Below, piece after piece: positions 43,792 through 52,608 of a DNA stretch of 64,000 nucleotides (positions within the stretch are counted from its first letter, which is position 1; each line of letters starts with the position of its first letter). The notes under the pieces are model-generated. The model did no database searches. It was not told the DNA's origin and saw nothing but the letters and a program-made list of their open reading frames with translations. The stretch comes from Rhodococcus qingshengii JCM 15477 (GTDB lineage Bacteria > Actinomycetota > Actinomycetes > Mycobacteriales > Mycobacteriaceae), in the NCBI RefSeq assembly GCF_023221595.1, contig NZ_CP096568.1, positions 62,001 to 126,000 of the forward strand. Direction: 5' to 3'. Position numbers and translations under genes: made by a program.

Positions 43792-44037
43792 ATGGTGCCG
43801 CACACCACACCTGGCTTGGTGACGATTCGACGGTGGCGTGTCTACATCACCTTCGAGTTCGGCGGTTTCGTCCACACTGCAGTATGGGAACGTACGCCGG
43901 CGGGAGTAAAGTTGACCGGAACAGTGGTGGTGGGGCCCACCACCAAATGCGGTGTTCGCGCCGCCAACGGTCCCTACCTCGAATCGAGCGACGTATCGCT
44001 CGGAAAGGTAGGCCGCTCTGCCGCATCGCATCGGTGA
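43792..44037 (+). CDS. Small hypothetical protein
   Basis: 81 aa, or fewer if a GTG inside is used (TIRRWRVYITFEFGGFVHTA). Codon use is typical of the region, and beta-strand-like segments suggest a small barrel. A GTGA overlap at its end opens another frame (KAPENTATVWLPILGIVDTF) that runs into the metallophosphoesterase gene; this may be a truncated second gene. Confidence 0.45.
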   Translation: MVPHTTPGLVTIRRWRVYITFEFGGFVHTAVWERTPAGVKLTGTVVVGPTTKCGVRAANGPYLESSDVSLGKVGRSAASHR

Positions 44038-44175
44038 AGGCACCGGAAAATACCGCGACGGTGTGGCTGCCGATTCTCGGCATCGTCGACACCTTTCGGG
44101 GCGTCGTCGACGCGCAGGACCGCTCGGAACTTCACCATTCTTCGAACAGCAGAGATCACGGCCGAAGGTTCCGCT

Positions 44176-45051
44176 ATGTACACAGCTCACCAGCCCACGA
44201 CGGGACGATTCCTCAACTCTCCCAACCGTATTGCGATTGCAGGGGACTGGCATGCCGACACTCGATATGCGGTCGAGGCGATCGAACATGCAGCCAAACG
44301 CAATGCGAACGTGGTAGTCCATCTCGGCGACTTCGGGTATCGCTTCACCGACGCCTACCTCGATGCACTCGACGCTGCTCTCACCGAGTTCGATCTGGTC
44401 CTGGGTTTCGTGGACGGCAATCATGAAGCGTTCGACGCGCTGTTGGCGCGTCCCGTCGCACCGGACGGTCTTCGGTACCTGCGAGAACGGATCGTGCATC
44501 TGCCCCGTGGATTGCGGTGGTCGTGGGGATCGACGACATGCCTGGCGATGGGTGGCGCGTACTCCATCGATCGGTTCTTACGGATCGAGGGCACGTCGTG
44601 GTGGCCGCAGGAAACGATCGACACCGGCGAGATGGACGCGGCGATCACCGGTGGCCTCGCGGATGTCATGTTCTGTCATGACTGCCCGGCCGGAATTCCG
44701 GTTCCCGGAATGCAGCGCGATCGGTACGGCTTCCCACCACGGGAATTGGCCGCGTCGGAAGCCAATCGGCAACGATTACGGGAGATCGTCGATCACGTGC
44801 AACCGGCACGCCTGTGGCACGGCCATTTCCACCACCGTCACCAGGCACTGCTGCACGGCACAGGTTATCGAACGCTCATCGACGGTCTGGGCCGCAACCA
44901 TGATCCGATCGACAACAACATGGTCGTGGTGAACCTCGCCGATCTCGGTCGTCACCGGTGGAGTTGTCGAGGGCAATCCGCGGCGTCGGCTCCCGGGTTT
45001 TCAACGCCGGAGGACCTTCCCGACGGTGTCCTTCCGTCGTATACCGCGTGA
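44176..45051 (+). CDS. Calcineurin-like metallophosphoesterase
   Basis: 291 aa. The metal-binding motifs are all present in order: AGDWHAD, VVHLGDFG, VDGNHEAF, FCHDCPAG and WHGHFHHRHQ. The family hydrolyses phosphoesters in nucleotides, nucleic acids or proteins. It lies upstream of the MutS-like pair, separated by about 370 bp including that pair's leader. Confidence 0.85.
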   Translation: MYTAHQPTTGRFLNSPNRIAIAGDWHADTRYAVEAIEHAAKRNANVVVHLGDFGYRFTDAYLDALDAALTEFDLVLGFVDGNHEAFDALLARPVAPDGLRYLRERIVHLPRGLRWSWGSTTCLAMGGAYSIDRFLRIEGTSWWPQETIDTGEMDAAITGGLADVMFCHDCPAGIPVPGMQRDRYGFPPRELAASEANRQRLREIVDHVQPARLWHGHFHHRHQALLHGTGYRTLIDGLGRNHDPIDNNMVVVNLADLGRHRWSCRGQSAASAPGFSTPEDLPDGVLPSYTA

Positions 45052-45253
45052 GGGGTGCCGCGGCGATCGAACCGCCGCCATAGCAGTCCTCACTTCCGAT
45101 GTCCGCCTGCTCGTGTGCCTCGGAATCAGACAGGGTCGGCTCGTCCGCGCATCCTGCGCTCACATGTGCTGTTCTTCTGCACGGCACGGGATTTCGAGTT
45201 CTTCGACGCGGGTTCGGTGACCGCATGCTGGTCAGGCAGGATCGACACGGAGT

Positions 45254-45259
45254 ATTCTG
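45254..45259 (+). promoter_or_regulatory. Possible -10 box upstream of the MutS leader
   Basis: TATTCT lies 16 bases before the conserved leader structure, consistent with transcription starting near 45266. No clear -35 was noted. Confidence 0.35.
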
Positions 45260-45274
45260 ATAGTTAGCTTGCAT

Positions 45275-45365
45275 GGCGGTGGGACTCGCCACAATGTGCG
45301 CTCATCCGGCATCCGTACGGGTGGAGCCAACGGTTCCTGGTCAGATATTCGATGCTGACCGGGGC
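45275..45365 (+). ncRNA. Structured leader RNA (type shared with the enolase leader), upstream of the MutS-like pair
   Basis: The RNA starts with a hairpin TGGCG/CGCCA around loop GTGGGACT, then a second long hairpin (GCTCATCCG paired with CGGGTGGAGC), then CAACGGTTCC, whose GTTCC can pair with GGGAC of the first loop, then a third hairpin GGTCAG/CTGACC. A second copy precedes enolase (52262-52352) with compensating changes. The layout resembles a crcB fluoride riboswitch, but its AUG/UGAUG nucleotides are changed. Ligand unknown. Confidence 0.6.
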
Positions 45366-45391
45366 CGCACTGATCACGAGGATCTAACAGC

Positions 45392-45409
45392 TCGGTCGAC
45401 TGACCGAGA
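45392..45409 (+). promoter_or_regulatory. Hairpin partly covering the ribosome site of the MutS-like operon
   Basis: CTCGGTC and GACCGAG form a perfect seven-base stem with a four-base loop. The 3' arm runs into AGAGGAG, the ribosome site of the gene starting at 45420, so it could limit translation and be the output of the upstream leader. Confidence 0.45.
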
Positions 45410-45419
45410 GGAGATCCGG

Positions 45420-47036
45420 ATGAACGTCCGACCGCCCCTTCCAATGCACAATGTCGACGCCATTCATCGCACGTACGCACCCGACGACGACGCGGCAGCT
45501 ATGACAGCCGAGAGTTTTCGCAGCATCCTCTTCGAAAACCCCGCAACCGCACCACCTCTCGAGACGAATCCGCCCGAGTTCTTCGGCGATCTGAACCTCG
45601 AGCAGGTCGTGACATCGATCGTCGCCGGCCACGAGGAGTACGACCTCGAGCAGTTCTTCCACACGGCCCTGACCGATACCGCGGCGATCACCTACCGACA
45701 CGAGGTCTTCCGCGACGTGCAGATGGAGGAGGTGCGGTCGGCGGTCGACGAGTTCGCGGCCGGGATGCACGAGATGCGCACACACCTCGCCCGTGCCCGT
45801 AAGCGGTACTACCCCCGCGAACAGCAGGCCTGGTTTCTCATGGCTGTCCGCGTTTTCGCCGTGGCCACTACCCGCTTGTCCGACAACCTCACTGTTCTGT
45901 CCCTACGATCGTCGGGTCTGCGTAGATTCCGCGACTACCTCGCCGATTATCTCCAGGGCCCGGAGTTCTCCACGCTGCGAGGTGATCTGGACAATGTCGA
46001 GCGGGCACTGTCGGGCATCCGGTACTGCCTGATCATCAAGGGTGACCGCATCACGGTCCGAAGATATGACGGCGAATCGGACTACAGCACTGAGGTGGAG
46101 AGAACATTCGAGAAGTTCAAGCAAGGCGAGGTGCGTGAGCACCATCTCCGCAACACCGCCGGGTGGGGGTTGAACCACGTCGAAGCGCACGTACTGGATC
46201 TTCTCGCCCGACTACATCCCCGCGAGTTCGCAGAACTGAACCAGTTCTGTCAGCACAACCGTGGATTCCTCGACCGGGTCATCGACGACTTCGACCGCGA
46301 GATCCAGTTCTACCTCGTCTATCTCGACTACCTCGACCGGTTCGAACACGCCGGCCTGCAGTTCTGCTACCCCCACGTCACCGATCGGTCCCATGAGGTC
46401 AGCGCGTTCGACACATTCGATATCGCGCTCGCCGAACGCCTTGTTCCCGAACGAGCGGTGGTGTGCAACGACTTCGCACTGACGGGCCGAGAACGCGTCA
46501 TCGTGGTCAGTGGACCCAATCAGGGCGGCAAGACCACCTTCGCGCGCACCTTCGGACAAATGCACTACCTGGGCCGCCTGGGCTGCCTTGTCCCTGGCCA
46601 CCGGGCCCGATTGCATCTCTACGATCACCTGTTCACACATTTCGAACGCGAGGAGGTCATCACCAACCTCAGCGGCAAACTCCAGGACGAACTCGAGCGG
46701 ATTCACGACATTCTCGACCAGGCCACCAGCGAGAGCATCGTCATCATGAACGAAACCTTCACCTCCACCACCGTCAAGGACGCCCGTCTTCTCGGCGGCG
46801 CCGTGCTCAACCGGATCATCGACCGCGGCATGCTCGGTGTGTACGTCACGTTCGTCGACGAGTTGTCGAGGCTGAACGAGGCCACCGTCAGCATGGTCGC
46901 CGCCGTCGACCCCGACGATCCGGCGCATCGCACCTTCACCCTCGTCCGCCAGCGCGCGGACGGCCTGGCGTATGCCCTCACGCTCGCAGAAAAGTACCGC
47001 CTGACCTACCAGCAGGTGAAGGAACGTCGATCATGA
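45420..47036 (+). CDS. MutS-like ATPase protein 1
   Basis: 538 aa from MNVRPPLPMHNVDAIH with a good ribosome site. The C-terminal MutS-V ATPase domain has Walker A GPNQGGKT (about 364-371), the SESIVIMNETFTSTT Walker B region and a closing VTFVDELSRL. The N-terminal half contains the helical clamp-like region but no mismatch-recognition domain. It is not a standard mismatch-repair MutS; pairs of such proteins occur in actinobacteria and their function is unknown. It overlaps the second gene by four bases. Confidence 0.82.
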   Translation: MNVRPPLPMHNVDAIHRTYAPDDDAAAMTAESFRSILFENPATAPPLETNPPEFFGDLNLEQVVTSIVAGHEEYDLEQFFHTALTDTAAITYRHEVFRDVQMEEVRSAVDEFAAGMHEMRTHLARARKRYYPREQQAWFLMAVRVFAVATTRLSDNLTVLSLRSSGLRRFRDYLADYLQGPEFSTLRGDLDNVERALSGIRYCLIIKGDRITVRRYDGESDYSTEVERTFEKFKQGEVREHHLRNTAGWGLNHVEAHVLDLLARLHPREFAELNQFCQHNRGFLDRVIDDFDREIQFYLVYLDYLDRFEHAGLQFCYPHVTDRSHEVSAFDTFDIALAERLVPERAVVCNDFALTGRERVIVVSGPNQGGKTTFARTFGQMHYLGRLGCLVPGHRARLHLYDHLFTHFEREEVITNLSGKLQDELERIHDILDQATSESIVIMNETFTSTTVKDARLLGGAVLNRIIDRGMLGVYVTFVDELSRLNEATVSMVAAVDPDDPAHRTFTLVRQRADGLAYALTLAEKYRLTYQQVKERRS

Positions 47037-48547
47037 AAGCACACCTGATGTACCGCAGCCGCGACTTCGCCGCCGGAACCGAACTACCCTCTCACGCCAC
47101 CGATCTGAGGAAAGACCTCGAACTCGACACCATGCTCGATGCAATGGCCGAAGGTGATTCTTTCCTGCGCGGTGTGGCCGACGCCGCGCTGCTGACGACA
47201 GTGACCGACCCGGATGCCATCATCTACCGGCAACAGATACTGCGCGACTGCTTCGCGCAGCCCGCCGTGGTCACGCAGATGTACCAGCTTGCCGTCGAGG
47301 CGATCGAACGCGAACACAAGCAGTACTATCCACTGCTGATCCATTCCCCCGATCCGGTCCTGCACCGATCCATTGAGGTACTCGAGATGTTCCTCGACAT
47401 GCTTGCCCGACTCAAGAACATCGGAGCCGAACATTCCGCGGAGTTCACATCGGAGGGGTTCACGACACTGTTCACCACGCTCGCCCGTGAACTCGACGAC
47501 ACCTTCTTCCGTAGCGCGCGGGACCAACTCGAGCAGTTGCACTTTCCTCAAGGTGCGCTGCTCAGTGCCACCCTGGGCGAGGGCAACAAAGGTGAGAGAT
47601 ACGTTCTCCACGAACCGCCTCATCGGCGGTGGTGGGAACGGATTTTCGCGATGCAGGAGCCGGTCTCCTACAGCTTCGAGATCGCCGACCGCGATATCGC
47701 CGGCGCACAGGCACTGGGCGATCTGAAGGGACAAGGGGTAATCCTCGTCGCTAACGCCCTCGCCCAATCCGCCGACCACATCCTGAGCTTCTTTCGGATG
47801 CTGCGCACAGAACTCGGCTTCTACATCGGCGCCCTGAATCTCGCCCGGCACCTCGCCGCACTCGACGAACCCATCTGTTTCCCCGAACCCACGCGCCCCG
47901 GAGAAACCGTGTTCACCTGCACCGGAATGTACGACGTGGCACTGAGCCTGACCGCCGAAGATCGTGTGGTGGGCAACGACATCGCCGCCGACGGGAACAC
48001 ACTGGTGATGATCACGGGCGCCAACCAGGGTGGGAAGTCGAGATTCCTGCGCAGCGTCGGGCTTACCCAACTGATGATGCAAGCCGGACTGTTCGCGCCC
48101 GCACAATCGATGCGGGCCACTGCGCGCCCCGGCGTCTACACCCATTTCAAGAGGGAAGAAGACGCCGCCATGCAGCGCGGCAAACTCGACGAGGAACTTC
48201 ACCGGATGAGCCGGACTATCGACCTGATGCCGACGAACGCGATGTTGCTGTGCAACGAATCCTTCGCCTCCACCAACGAACGTGAAGGCTCGCAGATAGC
48301 GAGTTCGATCCTTCACGGGCTGGTGGACACCGGAACCACCGTCTTCTTCGTGACCCACATGTTCGACCTCGCCGACAGCCTCCACACCGAGGCCAGCGAC
48401 ACCACTCTCTTCCTCCGCGCCGAACGGAGACCGGACGGGGAGCGCACCTTCCGGATCATCCCGGGCGCACCGTTGCCCACCAGTTTCGGCGAGGACCTCT
48501 ACCAGCGAATCTTCGGAGTGCGCCTCGAGCATTCGTCTCTGATCTGA
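47033..48547 (+). CDS. MutS-like ATPase protein 2
   Basis: 504 aa. Helical N-terminal region, then Walker A GANQGGKS (about 329-336), NAMLLCNESFASTNEREGSQ (Walker B and signature) and TTVFFVTHMFDLA. Homologous to protein 1; the two could form a heterodimer as MutS-family ATPases do. No mismatch-binding Phe-x-Glu motif was seen. Confidence 0.82.
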   Translation: MKAHLMYRSRDFAAGTELPSHATDLRKDLELDTMLDAMAEGDSFLRGVADAALLTTVTDPDAIIYRQQILRDCFAQPAVVTQMYQLAVEAIEREHKQYYPLLIHSPDPVLHRSIEVLEMFLDMLARLKNIGAEHSAEFTSEGFTTLFTTLARELDDTFFRSARDQLEQLHFPQGALLSATLGEGNKGERYVLHEPPHRRWWERIFAMQEPVSYSFEIADRDIAGAQALGDLKGQGVILVANALAQSADHILSFFRMLRTELGFYIGALNLARHLAALDEPICFPEPTRPGETVFTCTGMYDVALSLTAEDRVVGNDIAADGNTLVMITGANQGGKSRFLRSVGLTQLMMQAGLFAPAQSMRATARPGVYTHFKREEDAAMQRGKLDEELHRMSRTIDLMPTNAMLLCNESFASTNEREGSQIASSILHGLVDTGTTVFFVTHMFDLADSLHTEASDTTLFLRAERRPDGERTFRIIPGAPLPTSFGEDLYQRIFGVRLEHSSLI

Positions 48548-48629
48548 CTGCTACCTGACACGAAAGATGCGATTCTCGACGGGAGTGGCGTGCTCTTACC
48601 TGGGTTTAGCCGGGTCGGCGAAGAGTTGT

Positions 48630-49325
48630 TCACTGTTTAGTCGGGCCCACTGCTCGACGCCGACCTTGCATCGTGATGGTGATTGCGTTGTGCTCCGGTT
48701 GTTCGGGCGCAGTGGCCCCTGAAAGTAGAGGACGAAGCGGCCCGGTCGAGAGTTTTTCGACGAGTGCGGTCACATACTTGCGCAGTACTAGTGCGGTGAC
48801 CAGACCAACGACGAATCCCACGACAAGACCGGCGATGACGTCGTGGGGGTAGTGGGCACCGACGTAGACGCGAGAGAAGGCCATCAAGGCGGCGGCCACC
48901 GCTGCCACCGTGCCCCATCGCCAGCTGACGAAAAACAGGGCGGCGGCGACCGCGGCGGCGACGACGGTGTGGTTACTGGGAAACGAATAGTCCGCCAGAG
49001 GTGGACACTTTTCGAGAATGAACGCAGTTGGATAGGAGTTGCAGGGCCGCGGCTCCTCGACCACCCCTTTGACCGCGTCGTTGACCAGGTACGCGGCGAC
49101 CGCGGCGATGGGTGCGGCCACGACGGCGGCCATGGTCGCCGAGTCTTCGCGCCGGGCTTTCCACCACGCAGCGATGATCAGCACACCGAAGAAGGCGATG
49201 CCGATGCTGGTGTACAGATACATCGGCTCGTTGAGCCACGGTGTGTCTCGGGCGAAATCGGTCACGTCGATATACGACGATCCGTCGATTCCGGATCCGT
49301 CGAGCGCAAGATTGTGTGTGTTCAT
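48630..49325 (-). CDS. PAP2-family phosphatase 1
   Basis: 231 aa membrane protein. The three acid-phosphatase motifs are present: KGVVEEPRP, YSFPSNHTVV and SRVYVGAHYPHD. Several hydrophobic segments fit a lipid or polyprenyl-phosphate phosphatase of the membrane. A similar protein lies at 55375-56103, and both flank the fluoride genes. Confidence 0.88.
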   Translation of the reverse strand: MNTHNLALDGSGIDGSSYIDVTDFARDTPWLNEPMYLYTSIGIAFFGVLIIAAWWKARREDSATMAAVVAAPIAAVAAYLVNDAVKGVVEEPRPCNSYPTAFILEKCPPLADYSFPSNHTVVAAAVAAALFFVSWRWGTVAAVAAALMAFSRVYVGAHYPHDVIAGLVVGFVVGLVTALVLRKYVTALVEKLSTGPLRPLLSGATAPEQPEHNAITITMQGRRRAVGPTKQ

Positions 49326-49681
49326 GTCCTCGTTCGTCTGTCGTCGTCAGTCGGTTGCGCCGGTTTGTCGCAGCACCCGGTCCGGCGAATCGGCCGCCGG
49401 AGAACTCGACTGCCCACTCCCGTGGCGGATCGTCCACGATTGCCCATCCCGGTACGCGATGCCGTCACCACTGTGTGCACCAGCCGCCCGTCACCGGCCT
49501 CTCCGTGCGCAGTCTTCACCGATGGCGCTGTGTATTTGCTGAGAACCGCTGCCCGCCGGTGGTTCGCTCTTTTCGGAGTCGCTTGTCGCGCAGGGGTGCG
49601 GCAGATCGTCGATAGCTGGTGTACGCGGCCCTCGGTCCTTGTCTCAGCGCATGATTCGAGTACCTGCGCAGCGTCGCCCGG
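49326..49681. other. Intergenic region between PAP2 and MFS genes
   Basis: About 355 bp. No gene or recognised RNA element was seen. It probably holds the PAP2 promoter; the minus-strand sequence before 49325 is GC-rich and can fold, but it does not match the leader type found before enolase. Confidence 0.35.
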
Positions 49682-50941
49682 TCATGCCGTTGTCCAGTTG
49701 CGGCGGTCACGGGGTTGCAGCAGCGGCGATGCGAGCACCGACGCGAACATCCACGCCGCCACGTACCCGAACGCCACCATCGGCGAGATCAGCGACCACA
49801 AGATCCCGGCGATGACCGTCGAACCCATGTCACCGAACGCCTGCACCAAGCCGAGAACCCCGAAACCGTTGCCGCGCAGACCCTCCGGCAACGTCTTCGC
49901 GACCGCTGTCGATTCGGCCGTCTCGGCCGCGCCGATCCCGAGACCTGCGAGAACGAACCCCAACAGAAGCAGTGGCCACGCGTGCGGACCGACAGCGAAC
50001 ACCAGATACCCCGCCACGTAGACGAGCGCGCTACTCGCGAACACCAGCCGCGGGCCGATGCGGTCCGAGAGTTGCCCGGCGACAAGCGAACACACCGTAG
50101 CGGCGGCGTTGTGTGCGACGTAGAGCAGGATCGCCAGGCTGGTGGCCGCAGTGAGATCCCGACCTCCGCTCTGCAGGAGATCCGTCGCCCGCAGGATCAG
50201 CAGGGTGGTGGCGAGATTGCCGAGTTCGAACATTGCCACCGGCGTCAATGTGCGGGCGAACCCCACTTCCCGCAGCTCCCGCAGGTTCAGTGTGAGGGTC
50301 CGCCGGCCGGCTGGTTCACCGAGGGAGCGTTTGGCTTCGCGGGCGGCGATCAGGATCGCCACCGCCGCGAGGATGCCCGGAACGATCGAGAGGACCATCG
50401 CATGCCGGACACCGACGACGGCGACCAGGATCGATGCCGCCAACGGCCCGATGATCGCCCCGGCATTATCGCCCGCACGCTCGACACCGAATGCCCGCCC
50501 GTACGAGTCGTCACGCGAGAGCGAGGTCAGCAGCATGTCGCGGGCGGGTGAACGCACCCCTCGTGAGATCCACGCGAACGAGCGCAGGAACGCCACCTGC
50601 CACACCGCGGTGGTCAGCCCGATCGCGGCGGTGGCGATCGCAGTGCCGACATAGCCGGAGGCGGCCAGCCTGGACCTGCGGGCAGGGTCGTTCGACAACG
50701 GGCCGCCAGCGAGCTTGGCGAGCCCGGTCAACGCGTCCGCGGTGCCGTCGATCGCTCCGAGCGCCCCCGGGCCGGCATGCAGGGTGGAGGTGAGGAACGT
50801 CGGGAGCAGGCTGGTGACCAGTTCGTGGCTGGCGTCGCTGAACAGGGACGCCCCACCCACCCCGAGCACTCCCGGGGTCAACCAGCGACTGTCGGTCGGT
50901 TCGGAGTTCGGTGGGTCGGCAGGTCGAGACGCCTCCGTCAC
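49682..50941 (-). CDS. MFS transporter 1
   Basis: 419 aa from a GTG that overlaps the enolase stop (GTGA). About 12 hydrophobic segments; the inner loop has the motif WISRGVRSPARDMLLTSL, also seen in MFS transporter 2 (GKAVRSPAKDTLLSH). Substrate unknown. Because it is translated with enolase in a fluoride-linked island, fluoride or metabolite export is possible, but this is inferred. Confidence 0.8.
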   Translation of the reverse strand: MTEASRPADPPNSEPTDSRWLTPGVLGVGGASLFSDASHELVTSLLPTFLTSTLHAGPGALGAIDGTADALTGLAKLAGGPLSNDPARRSRLAASGYVGTAIATAAIGLTTAVWQVAFLRSFAWISRGVRSPARDMLLTSLSRDDSYGRAFGVERAGDNAGAIIGPLAASILVAVVGVRHAMVLSIVPGILAAVAILIAAREAKRSLGEPAGRRTLTLNLRELREVGFARTLTPVAMFELGNLATTLLILRATDLLQSGGRDLTAATSLAILLYVAHNAAATVCSLVAGQLSDRIGPRLVFASSALVYVAGYLVFAVGPHAWPLLLLGFVLAGLGIGAAETAESTAVAKTLPEGLRGNGFGVLGLVQAFGDMGSTVIAGILWSLISPMVAFGYVAAWMFASVLASPLLQPRDRRNWTTA

Positions 50942-52203
50942 GACGGTAGCCCGTAGCGCAGGCGGGGGTTGGCGTCGGCGATCTGCAGGAGGCGGTTGTA
51001 CTTCGCGACCCGTTCCCCGCGGGCGGGCGCACCGGATTTGATCTGGCCGCATCCGGATGCGACGGCGAGGTCGGCGATGAAGGTGTCGTCGGTTTCGCCG
51101 GAGCGGTGCGAGATCATCGCCCCGTATCCGGCGTCTCGACATATTTTCAGCGCCTCGAGGGTTTCGGTGACGGTGCCGATCTGGTTGACCTTGATCAGGG
51201 CCGCGTTGCCCACACCGGCGGCGATGGCGTCGGTGATGATGGCCGGGTTGGTGACGAAGTTGTCGTCACCGACGATCTGGATCCGATCGCCGAGGGTGGT
51301 GGTGAGGTGTTTCCACCCGTCGAGGTCGCCTTCGCTCAATCCGTCTTCGATGCTCCAGATGGGGTATTCGTCGACCAGACGTTCGTACCGGCTGATCATC
51401 TCGGCGCTGGTGACGTGTTGCCCGGAAACCTCGTAGAAGTCGTGGGTGTGGAATTCGCTCGCCGCCGGATCCAACGCGATCGCCACGTCGCCGAGCCCGG
51501 GGATGTAGCCGGCCTTCTTGATCGCATCGACGAGCAGGGTGAGCACTTCTTCCGGCCATGCCACCTCGGGCGCGAAGCCGCCTTCGTCGCCGAGACCTGT
51601 TGCGAGGTTGCGGTGTTCGAGCGAGCTTCGGAGGTCGGCATAAATTTCCGATCCGGCCCGCACGGCATCGGCCATCGATGGGGCACCGAGGGGGGCGATC
51701 ATGAATTCTTGGAACTGCAGGGCGTTCGGGGCGTGGCGGCCACCGTTGACGACGTTGAAATGCGGTACCGGTAGCCGCGGCTGCACACCGTCCGGGGTCA
51801 GCGCGCGCCACAACGGTTGCTTCGCACTGGCGGCGAAGGCGCGGGCCGCGGCGATGGAGACACCGACGATGGCATTGGCACCGAGATGTGATTTGTCGGC
51901 GGTTCCGTCGAGTCGGATCATCACACGATCGACGTCGGCGAGTGTTTCGAAGACTCTGCCGGTCAGCGCATCTGCGATGGGGCCGTTGACGTGGGCGAGC
52001 GCCCGCGAGACTCCGCGGCCGTGGAAGCGGGCGCGATCGTGATCGCGCAGTTCCACCGCTTCCCGGGTTCCGGTCGAGGCTCCGGAGGGGACACCGGCGC
52101 AGACGACGGTCCGATCGGAGAGTTCCGCGGTCACCGATAGGGTCGGATTTCCGCGTGAATCCAGGATTTCCACCGCGCGAATGGTCGAGAATGTGACAGA
52201 CAT
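50938..52203 (-). CDS. eno: Enolase (accessory copy)
   Basis: 421 aa from MSVTFSTIRAVEILDSRGNP, with GAGGGGGA before the ATG. Family motifs include VPHFNVVNGGRHAPNALQFQ, YPIWSIEDGLSEGDLDGW, IQIVGDDNFVTN, LIKVNQIGTVTE and MISHRSGETDDTFIADLAV, so it looks fully active. Enolase converts 2-phosphoglycerate to phosphoenolpyruvate and is a major target of fluoride. An additional copy beside fluoride genes suggests a resistance role. It has a structured leader (52262-52352). Confidence 0.93.
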   Translation of the reverse strand: MSVTFSTIRAVEILDSRGNPTLSVTAELSDRTVVCAGVPSGASTGTREAVELRDHDRARFHGRGVSRALAHVNGPIADALTGRVFETLADVDRVMIRLDGTADKSHLGANAIVGVSIAAARAFAASAKQPLWRALTPDGVQPRLPVPHFNVVNGGRHAPNALQFQEFMIAPLGAPSMADAVRAGSEIYADLRSSLEHRNLATGLGDEGGFAPEVAWPEEVLTLLVDAIKKAGYIPGLGDVAIALDPAASEFHTHDFYEVSGQHVTSAEMISRYERLVDEYPIWSIEDGLSEGDLDGWKHLTTTLGDRIQIVGDDNFVTNPAIITDAIAAGVGNAALIKVNQIGTVTETLEALKICRDAGYGAMISHRSGETDDTFIADLAVASGCGQIKSGAPARGERVAKYNRLLQIADANPRLRYGLPS

Positions 52204-52261
52204 CGGGTCCCCCTCGGGATGTGGTTGCCGCTGACCGGCTACCGACACCTCGTGGGTAGGA

Positions 52262-52352
52262 GTCCCGGCCAGCGTTGTGTGCTGGACCAGGGACCGTTGG
52301 CGTTCCGCTCCGTCGGGTGCGAAATGCGGTTATGGCGAGCCCCACCGCCATG
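52262..52352 (-). ncRNA. Structured leader RNA upstream of enolase
   Basis: Reads on the minus strand: hairpin TGGCG/CGCCA with loop GTGGGGCT, a second hairpin (TTTCGC/GCGGAA core), CAACGGTCCC, whose GTCCC can pair with GGGGC of the first loop, and a third hairpin (CAGC/GCTG core within CCTGG..CCGGG). Changes relative to the MutS leader keep pairing in the pseudoknot and the third stem. A TAACGT box lies about 13 bp upstream. A fluoride-riboswitch-like architecture, but not a standard match. Confidence 0.6.
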
Positions 52353-52492
52353 ATCGTGGATTTCACGTTACGCCGCGATGGGGGAATGGAGCGAGCCGAA
52401 GCCGGCACCCGCCGGCGACGAATTCGTTCACGAGAGGAGTGGGGTCGTGAGGCTCGAGTGTCCCGGAGGCGACAGCCGCGGCCCAGTCAGGA

Positions 52493-52498
52493 TATATT
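52493..52498 (+). promoter_or_regulatory. Possible -10 box for the fluC operon
   Basis: TATATT lies 9 bases before the riboswitch start, a good position for transcription beginning just upstream of the aptamer. Confidence 0.5.
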
Positions 52499-52507
52499 CA
52501 TCAATGA

Positions 52508-52586
52508 CAGGCGATGGATCTCCGCCTAGACACACCCTCCGGAGGGTTGTCTGAACCGCCCCACTCCCGGGGCTGATGGCTCCTTC
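52508..52586 (+). promoter_or_regulatory. Fluoride riboswitch (crcB motif)
   Basis: AGGCG-ATGGATCTC-CGCCT forms the first hairpin with the conserved AUGG loop; AACC precedes the second stem GCCCC/GGGGC, followed directly by TGATGGCTCCT, the conserved 3' tail that pairs back to the loop. It lies immediately upstream of the fluC pair, so it should turn on FluC when fluoride rises. The ATG inside the tail (52576) is not the start codon. Confidence 0.9.
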
Positions 52587-52608
52587 CCACCGTGGAAGGA
52601 CTGTGCCT

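Noticed and set aside
43681..44499. Minus-strand open frame opposite the metallophosphoesterase start
   Set aside because: It covers the intact metallophosphoesterase N terminus and has no motif support.
47084..48532. Long minus-strand frame opposite the second MutS-like gene
   Set aside because: Antisense shadow of a gene with clear Walker motifs; no conserved motifs of its own.
49326..49681. Third copy of the enolase/MutS-type leader upstream of PAP2 phosphatase 1
   Set aside because: The region is GC-rich and can fold, but the conserved GGCG hairpin and CAACGG tail are absent.
51266..52408. Minus-strand frame overlapping enolase in another reading phase
   Set aside because: Low-complexity Arg/Pro-rich product; enolase in the other phase is unmistakable, and the upstream part is the structured leader.
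52576..52608. ATG at 52576 as start of the first FluC gene
   Set aside because: It lies within the conserved 3' tail of the fluoride riboswitch; GTG 52609 has a ribosome site at correct spacing.
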